Source: Muriicola sp. Z0-33 (GTDB taxonomy: Bacteria > Bacteroidota > Bacteroidia > Flavobacteriales > Flavobacteriaceae). Taken from it: a stretch of DNA of 64,000 nucleotides. This document shows positions 8,490 through 17,860 of the stretch, piece by piece. Position numbers and translations under genes: made by a program. Position 1 is the first letter of the stretch, and each line of letters opens with the position of its first letter. The notes below the pieces were generated by a model. That model searched no databases. It had not been told where the DNA came from and saw only the letters and a list, made by a program, of their open reading frames with translations. The DNA is taken from positions 1-64,000 of the forward strand of contig NZ_JAFMPW010000002.1 in NCBI RefSeq assembly GCF_026126425.1, given 5' to 3'.

Positions 8490-8675
8490 GACGTTTTTTG
8501 ATTAGATCTGTGACGAAAGTATTTTTTAATACGCCAATCGAAAAACGTTTTAAGAAAATTTTATTCTAAGATTAACAAACTTTATTAAAGGGTGCTAAAA
8601 TTCTGTTAAGACCTATGATAACAGTCTTTTATGGGGGAATGGACAATTATAAATTTCGCTTAAAATGGTACAGGT
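8490..8675. other. Intergenic region with two inverted repeats
   Basis: This AT-rich gap separates the dipeptidase stop from the small secreted ORF. It contains an imperfect inverted repeat (GACGTTTTTTGATT at 8490-8503 against AATCGAAAAACGTT at 8528-8541) and a CTGTTA/TAACAG stem-loop at 8613-8634 followed by TCTTTT. Either could be a weak terminator or a regulator site. No gene is seen here. Confidence 0.35.
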
Positions 8676-9965
8676 TTAGCTATTAGGCCATTCCCTGGCC
8701 ACTTTTTGAACCTCGTCCAGTACTCTCATGAGATTTGCTCCCCAGAGTTTCGTAATTTCTTCTTCGGAATATCCTCTTTTTACAAGTTCTAGAGTTACGT
8801 TGAAAGTCTCAGACGCATCAGACCAGCCATCAATTCCGCCTCCTCCATCAAAATCTGAGCTAATGCCCACATGGTCAATTCCGATAAGTTCTACCATATA
8901 GTCTATATGATCAACTAAATCCTGCACATTGACTCCTTCTGGGACATCTTGCCTGTCCACCACAACATCATTTGCAATGGCCCTGACTTTAGGGTAATTA
9001 GTGATATATGCCTCTTTCTGAGCATCGTTCAAATTGTTGAATTCAGATCTATCGTACCAGTCGATCCCCAAAGAATCTGCTACTTCCTTGTAAACTGTGC
9101 GCATATAGGCGGCTTTTGCATCGCTTTTAGCCGTATGGAGATATGAAGTAAATGCCACAGTCTGAACCACACCGCCATTTTCTTTCAATAAAAGCAACTG
9201 CTCATCATCCAGGTTTCTGCTGTGATCACAAAGCGCCCTGGCGGATGAATGTGAGGCAATTATTGGGGCCTTGCTAATGGCGATCATTTGCTCCATTGCA
9301 GCCTTGGAAGGATGTGAAATATCTATCATTATACCAAGCCTATTCATCTCTTTAACAGCATCTTCTCCTAATTTACTTAAACCATTAAATGACCATAGAC
9401 CATCCTTTTCACCCGTATTTGAATCACAGAACTGACTATGCCCATTGTGAGACAAAGACATATATCTGGCCCCCAGTTCATGAAACTCTTCAATCCGACT
9501 AAGGTCTTCACCTATAGGGTAGGCGTTTTCGACTCCAATCATGGCTACCTTTTTACCTGTGGCTGAGATGTTCCTGACATCTTCCGAATTTAAAGCCAGT
9601 GCTATCCGCTCCGGGGCAAATTCTTCGCATAGTTTGTGGATGGCCTCGAATTTGGACATGGCATTATCATAGGCTTTTTCATAGCCCTCATCACTTAAGG
9701 TATCCTGTCCGGTGTAGACTATAAACCAGGCAACATCCAGGCCTCCTTCCTCCATTTTGGGCAGGTTAACCTGAGTATCCAGATTTTGGGTATAATTGAT
9801 ACTATCAGTAAAGTTCTTCACATTGATGTCTGCGTGAGTATCAATAGTGACAACTTTTTGATGTATCCTTTGGGCTATTTCTTGCATGCTTTCTTCTGGT
9901 TTTTTTTCAGATTCTCCGCAGGATAAAAATCCCAGTATAAAAAAGCTAATAATTATAGTTCGCAT
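8676..9965 (-). CDS. Membrane dipeptidase lipoprotein (peptidase M19)
   Basis: A 429-residue M19 (renal dipeptidase-like) zinc hydrolase of dipeptides. A lipoprotein signal ends at LSC with Cys16, so it is envelope-anchored. The metal ligands fall in IDTHADIN (His44, Asp46), GVENAYPIGED (bridging Glu), IDISHPS and SHSSARALCDHSRN, and HVGISSDFDGGGG supplies the C-terminal aspartate loop. Length is normal. The gene stands alone on the minus strand, divergent from the Hpt operon. It probably hydrolyses D-amino-acid-containing or ordinary dipeptides in the periplasm. Confidence 0.9.
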   Translation of the reverse strand: MRTIIISFFILGFLSCGESEKKPEESMQEIAQRIHQKVVTIDTHADINVKNFTDSINYTQNLDTQVNLPKMEEGGLDVAWFIVYTGQDTLSDEGYEKAYDNAMSKFEAIHKLCEEFAPERIALALNSEDVRNISATGKKVAMIGVENAYPIGEDLSRIEEFHELGARYMSLSHNGHSQFCDSNTGEKDGLWSFNGLSKLGEDAVKEMNRLGIMIDISHPSKAAMEQMIAISKAPIIASHSSARALCDHSRNLDDEQLLLLKENGGVVQTVAFTSYLHTAKSDAKAAYMRTVYKEVADSLGIDWYDRSEFNNLNDAQKEAYITNYPKVRAIANDVVVDRQDVPEGVNVQDLVDHIDYMVELIGIDHVGISSDFDGGGGIDGWSDASETFNVTLELVKRGYSEEEITKLWGANLMRVLDEVQKVAREWPNS

Positions 9966-10131
9966 TTGGTAAGAATTTTAAACCTACAAATAAAGCTATT
10001 TGACAACAGAAAATGAAGCCTAGGTAACATTTAATTGCACAGGGCAGGTGAAATGATGAGTTTTAAACAAATAATATTCAGAAACTTAGTAAACATCAGA
10101 ATATTCAATTCATCAAGTAAAAATTTACCTG

Positions 10132-11040
10132 ATGTGCCAAATAACCAAATCTATATCAACCTTGAAACTAGAAGACCTACTAACAAAATTATCCGACCTG
10201 GAGGCGACCCTTCATGAATTTTCATATGAAAGTCTCACTGCGGCTGAAGCCCAGGAACTTAAGGATACCTTAGAAAGATTTAGAACGTTGCTTCAAGACA
10301 GAATGAAGCAGGAAAGCCAGGAAGATTCCGAAAAGGAATTTAAATCCGTGTTTAACATGGAGGAGGAGACCAACAAGAGTGAAACTGACTCTGAAATCTC
10401 CACAGCCCATGGGGAACTCGCGGAGCATTCTTCCTTTGGCTCAACCCGGTTCACAGCCTATTTAAAAGAAAGTGAACTCAGCAATAGGCAACTATCTTAT
10501 ATCAATGCCATACTTGCAGCCGCGGAGATCGATACAAGGATTACCAATGATCCCATAACTCCTTTGCCTGCTAAGGAAGTTCAAAAGAACGAAGACGACA
10601 GCCGGCAAGAGAATTTAAAAACCAAAGCAATGAGTAGTACAAATAAAAAGGCGTCCAAAACCGGACACTCTTCCAAATTGGGCAATAGTGTACCGTCAAA
10701 ATTGGATTTAAATCCTATTCTCGAGGATTGCCTGGGTAAAAAAGATCTTTTAAAAGAGCTCATAAATTTATTTAAGCGAAACGCTCTGGAATTTATAGGA
10801 CAATTAAAGATTCATCTGGAAAACCATGATTTTGAAGCAGTCCGATTTGCATCTCACAAAATAAAAAGTGGCCTGCGAATGATGAATACACGAGAATTAT
10901 TAGTCATCGCAGAACAAATTGAACTGGAAAGTAGAAAAAAACAGGACATCAAACACCTTAAGTTTTTATTCAACTGCTTTGTAACCGAATACCCTGAAGT
11001 GGAAAGGGCAATAGATAAGGCCTTTGAAGAATTGAACTAG
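10132..11040 (+). CDS. Hpt-domain phosphotransfer protein
   Basis: A 302-residue soluble protein. The N-terminal 60 residues are helical and probably coiled coil. A long acidic, low-complexity linker follows (about 60-190). The C-terminal 100 residues form a histidine phosphotransfer four-helix bundle with the phospho-acceptor His242 in RFASHKIKSGLRMM. In phosphorelays such domains pass phosphate between receiver domains. No kinase domain is present, so an external kinase is needed. It is the first gene of a six-gene operon; a receiver protein starts 11 bases after its stop. Confidence 0.82.
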   Translation: MCQITKSISTLKLEDLLTKLSDLEATLHEFSYESLTAAEAQELKDTLERFRTLLQDRMKQESQEDSEKEFKSVFNMEEETNKSETDSEISTAHGELAEHSSFGSTRFTAYLKESELSNRQLSYINAILAAAEIDTRITNDPITPLPAKEVQKNEDDSRQENLKTKAMSSTNKKASKTGHSSKLGNSVPSKLDLNPILEDCLGKKDLLKELINLFKRNALEFIGQLKIHLENHDFEAVRFASHKIKSGLRMMNTRELLVIAEQIELESRKKQDIKHLKFLFNCFVTEYPEVERAIDKAFEELN

Positions 11041-11051
11041 AAAAGGTATAA

Positions 11052-11429
11052 ATGATCTTAGAAAAAAAACATTTACTGTTGGCGGAAGATGATGAATTAT
11101 TGGCATCATTACTTAATTATAGACTCGAGAAAGGGGGCTATAAAGTGCATTTAGCCTATGACGGAAGGGAAGTAAAGGAGTTTTTAAAAGAGCATACCCC
11201 TGATATCATAGTCAGTGATATCATGATGCCCTATTTCTCCGGAATCGAAATTGTAGATCACGTCAGAAATGAATTGAATTTACAAATCCCCGTAATTATA
11301 ATTTCTTCTGCCGGGAACGAAGAAAATGTCTTAAATGCCTTTGAAATGGGTGCTAATGATTTTATTTCCAAACCTGTAAGCCCTTCGGAATTACTTGTTC
11401 GGGTAGGAAGGGAGTTGGCGAAAATGTAA
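11052..11429 (+). CDS. Single-domain response regulator (CheY-like)
   Basis: A 125-residue receiver domain with no output domain. The acidic pocket is Asp13-Asp14 (LLAEDDELL), the phosphorylation site is Asp56 (IIVSDIMMPYFSG), the switch serine lies in VIIISSAGNE, and the conserved lysine is Lys107 in ISKPVSP. It must act by protein contact. With the Hpt protein upstream and the HEAT scaffold downstream (three-base gap), the simplest reading is that its phosphorylation state controls the glycan machine encoded behind it. Confidence 0.92.
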   Translation: MILEKKHLLLAEDDELLASLLNYRLEKGGYKVHLAYDGREVKEFLKEHTPDIIVSDIMMPYFSGIEIVDHVRNELNLQIPVIIISSAGNEENVLNAFEMGANDFISKPVSPSELLVRVGRELAKM

Positions 11430-11432
11430 GTT

Positions 11433-14045
11433 GTGGGCATATTAAAATTCACATATCTGTTACTACTACCACTTGTGCCGAAGATCGACGCAGATCTTTT
11501 GTGGGAGCTCACTCAGATATTTTCTGGTCTTGGAATCATTTACTTAGTAATTGCATTCGTTTTTAGAAATAGAATCTTACATAAAAACAAAGCAGTCCGT
11601 CAAAGAAAGAAGGAATTAGGCCCGATGATAAGCAACTTCCTCTTTTATGAAGACGATGTAAGCCTACAAGAGAAATACAATCATGTACAATTAAAGCTGG
11701 ATATCAGGGAATTGTTAAAAGATAATTTCAATCGGAAAGTACTTGTCGAAATACTACTAGATCTTCAGAAAGATATCTCCGGTGACGCCAGATTCAGGCT
11801 TTTTTCACTTTATAAAGACCTGGGTTTACATCTTGATGCCTTCCAGAAACTAAAAAGCTGGCGCTGGGAAATCATTTCTCAGGCGATTTTAGAACTTACC
11901 CAGTTACAGGTAGAGGAGTCGTACGGCTTTATTAAGAAGTTTATTAATCATCGCAAGGGGGTTATTCGGAAACAGGCTCAAATGGCTACGGTTAGCCTAA
12001 AACATGAAGGTATTGTTTACTTTCTCGACACCTGTAAATACAGGATCTCCGAGTGGCAGCAATTGAAATTGCTCAACGAAATTCGCAATCTGGAAGATTT
12101 CCAGCCTCCCAGATTTAAAGCCTGGCTTACCGCTAAGAATAAAGACGTGGTCCTTTTCTCATTACGACTGATAAAATATTATAAGCAAAACGATGCTAAC
12201 AGTTCTCTGATACAACTGGTAAAACACAATAATGATCAGATAAAAATTGAAGCCATTAATTGTATAAAGGAGTTTGTAGTTTTTGAAGCTCTGGATACCC
12301 TGAAAACGGTATTTTGGAAGTGCAGCCCAAGTGTCAAGTTGGTTTTGCTTGATACGGTGGCCAGCCTGGGAGAAGACAATGAGATTCCATTTCTTAAGAT
12401 GGTTGAAAATAAGGAGAATAATTTCATGGTTAAAAGCAAAGCTCTGAGTGCAATTAATACCATCTCTCCTGAAACTGTACTGCCAACACACGGCATTGAT
12501 GCTTATCCGGACTACGATGCATCCCAAGAGGTGTTGGATGAAATTCCTGCTCCAAATTCCAAAGAAATAACAGAGGAAATTGTAAAAAGTCCTGTTGCCG
12601 AAGAGGAAAATGTTCAGAAAGAGAAACCACTCTCTATTGAGGAACAAATAATAGGGTTTACCAAGGATATAGCAACGGACTGGCAGGTCAAAAAGGAGGG
12701 GCAACAACTTATTAACGACACCGATATTAATAAGACAGTAAGGTCTGAAGTTGGGGCACAGCAAGAACTGTTGTTTCCTGAATCTGAAGAAGTAGGTTTT
12801 AATCTTTCAGAAGAAAATATAATGGAACATAGGGAAGAAATAGAATTTGATAGTGATGATATTTTCGAAGCACTTAGAAAAAATGAGCCTCAACAAACAG
12901 ATCTAACAGACCTGAATAGTGAGGAGGCTTACTGGGAAGCGGTACTGGACCCGGAATATATAGATGAAAGTATATTTGAAGTATGCTTTATGGAAGAATT
13001 GGATGAGATACTTTCCATCACAGCTCCACCAAAACAAGGATGGGCTCCGGATGAGATTTTGCCGCTCGACTTTTTACCAATTATCGCTCAGGACAATGAG
13101 GAAAATACATCTGTACAAACCAGAATTACAGACCCCCTATGGAATATTGAAGTAAATGAGGAAGTTGTTCATCAGGACGAGTTGTTTGCAGAAGAACTAC
13201 AAAGGATATTGAACCGAATTAAAAAAGCGGATGATGCAGAACAGCAAGATCTAACCGACGATTTTATTCCTTTTGTTATTGATGCCGAAGCGGATAAAAC
13301 CATTCGTCCTATAGCTCAATCAGAAGAGGAATTGCAAAGTCCGGAGGTAAATGAAGACGTTCAGACCCAGGCAATAGAGGAGGAGTTAGAGGAGATTATC
13401 CTGCCCTGGGAAAACAACCAAAGCAGTACCGAAGATAAAGCAGATCAACTGAGCCTGCCTGATATTGACTTAGAATATGAAGAAGTAGTATCGGCAGCCT
13501 CGATAGGGGCATCGGCTAATGATGAACAGGAAGCGCTTTTTGAACTGAATGCCGTTTTGGAAGACCGGGTCAGTATTTTTAATGAATTGTTCAGAACCTG
13601 TGACGCAGAGTCCAAACTAATCTTGCTCGATGAAATATTAGCAGTTGGTGATGAAAGAGATCTTAAATTCCTGGATACCCTTTCAAATGATGAAGACCAA
13701 AGAGTCCGTAGAAAAGCTCTTGCTATAGCCGAAAAATTGGAAGAGTATCTGAATTCAATATCAGATAACAAACAAGAAAATTCTTCTCAGAAATCAGATC
13801 ATAAGACAACAATAGAAGGGCAGATGAACGCACAGGGCGACTTAGATTCCGACCTTGATCTCGAGGGTGGATCTACGGAAGACATCTTCGATATAGATTT
13901 TCAGTTAGACACAGCAGTATCCGATGAAGTAGATTCGGATGCTTCAGTTCAAAAAGAAGAGGAACTGACATCATCAGTGTCGAATAACATTCTAGATGAA
14001 ATTTTATCCTTCCCTGCTAAGTTAATGGACAAGCTCAATGGATAG
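11433..14045 (+). CDS. Membrane-anchored HEAT-repeat scaffold protein
   Basis: An 870-residue protein with a GTG start three bases after the response-regulator stop. A transmembrane helix at about 28-46 is followed by basic RNRILHKNK, which places the rest in the cytoplasm. Residues 80-340 are HEAT-like helical repeats. Residues 370-690 are extremely acidic and disordered. Another HEAT pair lies near 705-770 (RNELFRTC-type helices, then EDQRVRRKALAIAEKL). No enzyme motif is visible. I infer a scaffold linking the upstream Hpt/receiver pair to the membrane glycosyltransferase, whose gene overlaps this stop by eight bases. Confidence 0.78.
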   Translation: MGILKFTYLLLLPLVPKIDADLLWELTQIFSGLGIIYLVIAFVFRNRILHKNKAVRQRKKELGPMISNFLFYEDDVSLQEKYNHVQLKLDIRELLKDNFNRKVLVEILLDLQKDISGDARFRLFSLYKDLGLHLDAFQKLKSWRWEIISQAILELTQLQVEESYGFIKKFINHRKGVIRKQAQMATVSLKHEGIVYFLDTCKYRISEWQQLKLLNEIRNLEDFQPPRFKAWLTAKNKDVVLFSLRLIKYYKQNDANSSLIQLVKHNNDQIKIEAINCIKEFVVFEALDTLKTVFWKCSPSVKLVLLDTVASLGEDNEIPFLKMVENKENNFMVKSKALSAINTISPETVLPTHGIDAYPDYDASQEVLDEIPAPNSKEITEEIVKSPVAEEENVQKEKPLSIEEQIIGFTKDIATDWQVKKEGQQLINDTDINKTVRSEVGAQQELLFPESEEVGFNLSEENIMEHREEIEFDSDDIFEALRKNEPQQTDLTDLNSEEAYWEAVLDPEYIDESIFEVCFMEELDEILSITAPPKQGWAPDEILPLDFLPIIAQDNEENTSVQTRITDPLWNIEVNEEVVHQDELFAEELQRILNRIKKADDAEQQDLTDDFIPFVIDAEADKTIRPIAQSEEELQSPEVNEDVQTQAIEEELEEIILPWENNQSSTEDKADQLSLPDIDLEYEEVVSAASIGASANDEQEALFELNAVLEDRVSIFNELFRTCDAESKLILLDEILAVGDERDLKFLDTLSNDEDQRVRRKALAIAEKLEEYLNSISDNKQENSSQKSDHKTTIEGQMNAQGDLDSDLDLEGGSTEDIFDIDFQLDTAVSDEVDSDASVQKEEELTSSVSNNILDEILSFPAKLMDKLNG

Positions 14046-15465
14046 TGGTTTATTCAATGTAATTCTGGAGTACATAAACATCGTTTTTATGATGTTTACT
14101 ATTACCCTATTCCTCATTTTTACCACAATGGGTTACCTCTCTACGCGAAACTCTATTCATTACAAAAAGAAAAATAGCTTTGGTGATCTTTCAAAAATTA
14201 TGGCCTCGCCATTGGCACCAAGCATTACCATTATTGCACCGGCATATAATGAAGGACTGACCATTGTAGAAAACATTCGTTCCCTGCTTTCGCTTCAATA
14301 TGTCAACTATGAAGTTATGGTAGTTAATGACGGCAGCAAGGACGATACTTTGGAAAAAATGATTGCCGCATATGATTTGGTAAAAGTTGAGCGCGATATA
14401 GACCCGGAATGGAAATGCAAACCTATAAGAGGGGTGTATAAATCTGGCCAGCGCTCCTTTTCGAAGCTAACCGTTATAGACAAGGAGAACGGAGGAAAGT
14501 CTGATGCTCTGAATACAGGTATATATCTCGCAGAAAGCAAGTATGTTGGATGTATAGATGTAGATTGTTTGCTTATGCCAGATTCGCTTTTACATGTTGT
14601 GAAATCGTTTTTTCAAAGAAGCAAGAAAAGAGTAATTGCAGTTGGTGGGGTAGTGAGAGTCGCCAACTCCTGTAAGATTGATGGGGGGCAACTCGAAGAG
14701 ATAAGGATGCCCAAAAATTGGCTTGCGAAGTTTCAGCTGCTGGAGTATACCAGATCTTTTTTGCTGGGTCGAATGGCCTGGGGACGACTGGATAGTCTCT
14801 TAATAATTTCCGGTGCCTTTGGATTTTTCGATAGGGAAATTGCTCTGGCAATTGGGGGGTATGATACCAAGACTGTTGGGGAAGACATGGAAATTGTATT
14901 TAGAATGCGTAAATACATGCACGAAAGGAGAGAGCCCTATACCGTTGAATATATTCCGGATCCTTTGTGTTGGACCGAAGTTCCCGAAGATCTCAAAATA
15001 TTTGTAGGGCAGCGAGATCGCTGGTCCAGAGGAAACCTGGAAACACTGTTTAAGCACAAGGAAATGTTCTTTAATTCCAAATATGGAAGACTGGGATTAT
15101 TGAGCTATCCTTATTGGTTTTTTTATGAGTGGTTAGCTCCAATTTTGGAAGTAACAGGCCTTATCTCTATTCTCTTGTTTTATTACTTAGGGATTTTGAA
15201 CATAGATTTCTTTATTGCCATCACATTTATGGTATATGCTTTTGCCATAATGTTTTCTTTTTATGCCATACTATGGGAAATCTACACCTATAATCAGTAT
15301 ACCAAGACCAAGGATATAATTACACTTATGCTTTTTGCACTTATAGAACCCTTTGTATACCACCCTATAGTTACATTTTCGGCGATTAAGGGGAATTATA
15401 AAAAACTATTTAATATTAAAGCGGGCTGGGGAACCATTACCCGTAAAGGTTTCAGTAAAGCTTAG
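14038..15465 (+). CDS. Processive family 2 glycosyltransferase
   Basis: A 475-residue inner-membrane GT2 enzyme of the PgaC/cellulose-synthase type. A first helix lies at about 10-32. The catalytic domain follows, with APAYNEGLTIVENI, VNDGSKDDT, the DxD-type IDVDCLLMPD near residue 173, the GEDMEIVFRM acid, and the processivity motif QRDRWSRG near 323. Three to four C-terminal helices form the channel. It should polymerise a sugar nucleotide while pushing the chain across the membrane. No PilZ domain is present. It overlaps the scaffold gene and lies four bases before the next gene. The sugar is not predictable, although an amino sugar is plausible. Confidence 0.87.
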   Translation: MDSGLFNVILEYINIVFMMFTITLFLIFTTMGYLSTRNSIHYKKKNSFGDLSKIMASPLAPSITIIAPAYNEGLTIVENIRSLLSLQYVNYEVMVVNDGSKDDTLEKMIAAYDLVKVERDIDPEWKCKPIRGVYKSGQRSFSKLTVIDKENGGKSDALNTGIYLAESKYVGCIDVDCLLMPDSLLHVVKSFFQRSKKRVIAVGGVVRVANSCKIDGGQLEEIRMPKNWLAKFQLLEYTRSFLLGRMAWGRLDSLLIISGAFGFFDREIALAIGGYDTKTVGEDMEIVFRMRKYMHERREPYTVEYIPDPLCWTEVPEDLKIFVGQRDRWSRGNLETLFKHKEMFFNSKYGRLGLLSYPYWFFYEWLAPILEVTGLISILLFYYLGILNIDFFIAITFMVYAFAIMFSFYAILWEIYTYNQYTKTKDIITLMLFALIEPFVYHPIVTFSAIKGNYKKLFNIKAGWGTITRKGFSKA

Positions 15466-15469
15466 AATA

Positions 15470-17860
15470 ATGAATACAAGTCAGTTAGACAGCTATACAC
15501 TAAAACACTATACCAGATTAATTATAGCCTTCTTTGGCTGTCTGTTACTCTTGTCTATATATCAGTATACCACTTTATACTTAAAAGGAGTGGTAGACAG
15601 TATTTTTAGTATGAGTTTTATCATAGCACTGGTACATCAAATTGGTTTCGCCTCTGTAATTGGCCTAATTTTGGTATTTCCATTCAATTTTTGGGAGAAT
15701 TTAAGACCCAGATACGGATTCAACCTCATCTTCGGCTCCCTGATATTACTATTGATTTTAGAAGCCATGCTCATTAGCTATTACTGTACTACCCTGGTTC
15801 CACTGGGATCAGATTTACTGGGATATAGCTATGCAGATATTAAAACCACCATTTCTAACTCCGGAGGGATATCTTTTACCATGATATTTGGAATTTTGGC
15901 CATAATCTTGCTATTCTTTGGTCTTTATAAACTCACATCCAGATTCTATCATCGTATTAGTAAGTTATACCCTTTTACTATAATACTCTTCAGCCTTTTC
16001 ATTACTACCTTATTTACAGAAGGTAAGCCGATAAACCAGAATAAGACGCAGTATTTGGCTGTCAACCTGTACAACACTTCTACCGAGGACAATACCTATG
16101 ATTCAGCTGTTGAATATCCTTTGATAAAAAGACCCGAAATGGAGGATGTTCTCGGGGATTATTTCAATTTGAAAGAAGAAAAACCAAATATCGTATTTAT
16201 AATGGTAGAAGGTCTTGGACGAGACTTTGTCGGGGAAGGTGCTGAATATGGTGGTTTTACGCCATTTCTGGATTCGCTCTCTACCAAATCGCTCTACTGG
16301 GAGAACTGCCTTAGTAATACAGGGAGAACATTTGGGATCTTGCCTTCTCTTATGGGATCATTGCCCTTTGGAAAAAGCGGATTTATGGAGCTCGAAGAGT
16401 TCCCAAACAAGCTTACACTTTTTAGTATACTGAAGAATAACGGCTATCATACTTCATTTTTACAGGGCACCAATAGTTCATTCGACAACGTAGACAAGTT
16501 TCTATTAAGTGAAAATGTGGATTTTGTTCTTGATAGGTCTGGCTTTGGCAAAAACTACGAACTGCAGGCAGAAGATGCTGCTGGCTCCTCCTGGGGGTAT
16601 CCGGACAAAGAATTATTTAAGAAAAGTATGACTCTGCCCAGGACAAAAGAACAACCGAGGTTAGAAGTCTATATGACCATAAGTACACATGAACCTTTTA
16701 TTCCACCCAGACAGGAATATTATGAGGATAAGGTAGAGCAACTGCTCTCGGGAAGCCAATACGGTGGCAGGAAAAAGACTATAATAGAAAAGAACGATAA
16801 TGTTTTTGCCACTTTATTATATACCGATGATGCTATAAAATATGCTATTGAGGCGTACAGATCACAGCCGAATTATGAAAACACAATCTTTGTGATCACT
16901 GGGGATCACAGACTTATCCCCATTCCACAGAGAAATACTATCAGCAGATTTCATGTTCCTCTGATTATTTACAGTCCCATGTTAAAGGAGAGCAGAAAAA
17001 TGAGTGCGGTATCGTCACATTTCGATGTTACCCCCAGTTTGCTGTCAATGTTAAATAAGGCATATGAATTAAAGATGCCTAAAAAAGTGGCCTGGATGGG
17101 AGGTGCTCTTGATATGCAAGAGGAATTTCGCTCTGAAAAAGACATTCCTCTAATGAGGAATAAGAATGAACTTAAAGAATACATTCATCAACAATACGTG
17201 CTATCGGATGGAGAACTTTTTGAATTGGACGAAAATATGAATCTGGCTACCTCTTTTGGCGGGAGTTCTTCCAAATTGGAAAGTAAGCTCGCCGGATTTA
17301 AAGCAATGAATGCCTATGTTACCACAAACAATAAGATAATCCCGGATAGTCTGGCAATTTTCACCCTTGAAAAAACCATCTTTAATGAGAGTGAAATAGT
17401 CTGGATTAACAGCGTTTATAATGGTCAGGACTCGGACAAAGCCTATTTGACCGCAAGAGATTTGGCATTTAATGATGAATATGACAAGGCCTTATTACTG
17501 TGTAAATATGTCCTTGCAGAAGTGCCGAGTCATATAGACACTAAAATACTTACAGGCAGGGTGAATGCCTGGCAGGGCAATCATGATACTGCTATTGAAA
17601 TATTAAGGTCTTGTATCAAAATGAATCCCAACTATATTGATTCCTATTCGGCGCTGTTTGATGTTCTCTTTTGGTCTGGAAGACAGCAGGAAGGGTTTGA
17701 ATTAATAGATATCGTTGAGCAAAATTCATCAGATGCCGACCTCATAAAAGATAAGATTCAACGTGCGCGAAACGAGTACAGAAAAAAGCAGTCGACCGCC
17801 TCTGTAACCAGTAAAAAATCACCTTCTGCAGACGAGATAGCTGTTCAAAGCCACAAATGA
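15470..17860 (+). CDS. LTA-synthase-like membrane sulfatase/transferase with TPR tail
   Basis: A 796-residue protein with about five N-terminal transmembrane helices (residues 15-180), then an alkaline-phosphatase-superfamily domain (about 235-560) resembling LtaS and the phosphoethanolamine/phosphoglycerol transferases. Glu247 in VFIMVEGLGRD and Thr287 in NTGRTFGILPSL are the predicted metal ligand and nucleophile, with ISTHEPF and ITGDHR completing the metal site. The last 150 residues look like TPR helices. Such enzymes add phosphoglycerol or similar groups to glycans outside the membrane. It overlaps the next gene by four bases. The TPR tail is not standard for LtaS. Confidence 0.83.
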   Translation: MNTSQLDSYTLKHYTRLIIAFFGCLLLLSIYQYTTLYLKGVVDSIFSMSFIIALVHQIGFASVIGLILVFPFNFWENLRPRYGFNLIFGSLILLLILEAMLISYYCTTLVPLGSDLLGYSYADIKTTISNSGGISFTMIFGILAIILLFFGLYKLTSRFYHRISKLYPFTIILFSLFITTLFTEGKPINQNKTQYLAVNLYNTSTEDNTYDSAVEYPLIKRPEMEDVLGDYFNLKEEKPNIVFIMVEGLGRDFVGEGAEYGGFTPFLDSLSTKSLYWENCLSNTGRTFGILPSLMGSLPFGKSGFMELEEFPNKLTLFSILKNNGYHTSFLQGTNSSFDNVDKFLLSENVDFVLDRSGFGKNYELQAEDAAGSSWGYPDKELFKKSMTLPRTKEQPRLEVYMTISTHEPFIPPRQEYYEDKVEQLLSGSQYGGRKKTIIEKNDNVFATLLYTDDAIKYAIEAYRSQPNYENTIFVITGDHRLIPIPQRNTISRFHVPLIIYSPMLKESRKMSAVSSHFDVTPSLLSMLNKAYELKMPKKVAWMGGALDMQEEFRSEKDIPLMRNKNELKEYIHQQYVLSDGELFELDENMNLATSFGGSSSKLESKLAGFKAMNAYVTTNNKIIPDSLAIFTLEKTIFNESEIVWINSVYNGQDSDKAYLTARDLAFNDEYDKALLLCKYVLAEVPSHIDTKILTGRVNAWQGNHDTAIEILRSCIKMNPNYIDSYSALFDVLFWSGRQQEGFELIDIVEQNSSDADLIKDKIQRARNEYRKKQSTASVTSKKSPSADEIAVQSHK

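Noticed and set aside
12162-12764. 200-codon minus frame inside the HEAT scaffold gene
   Set aside because: It is the complement of a well-supported acidic coding region; its Phe/Leu/Tyr/Ile-rich content is a product of that.
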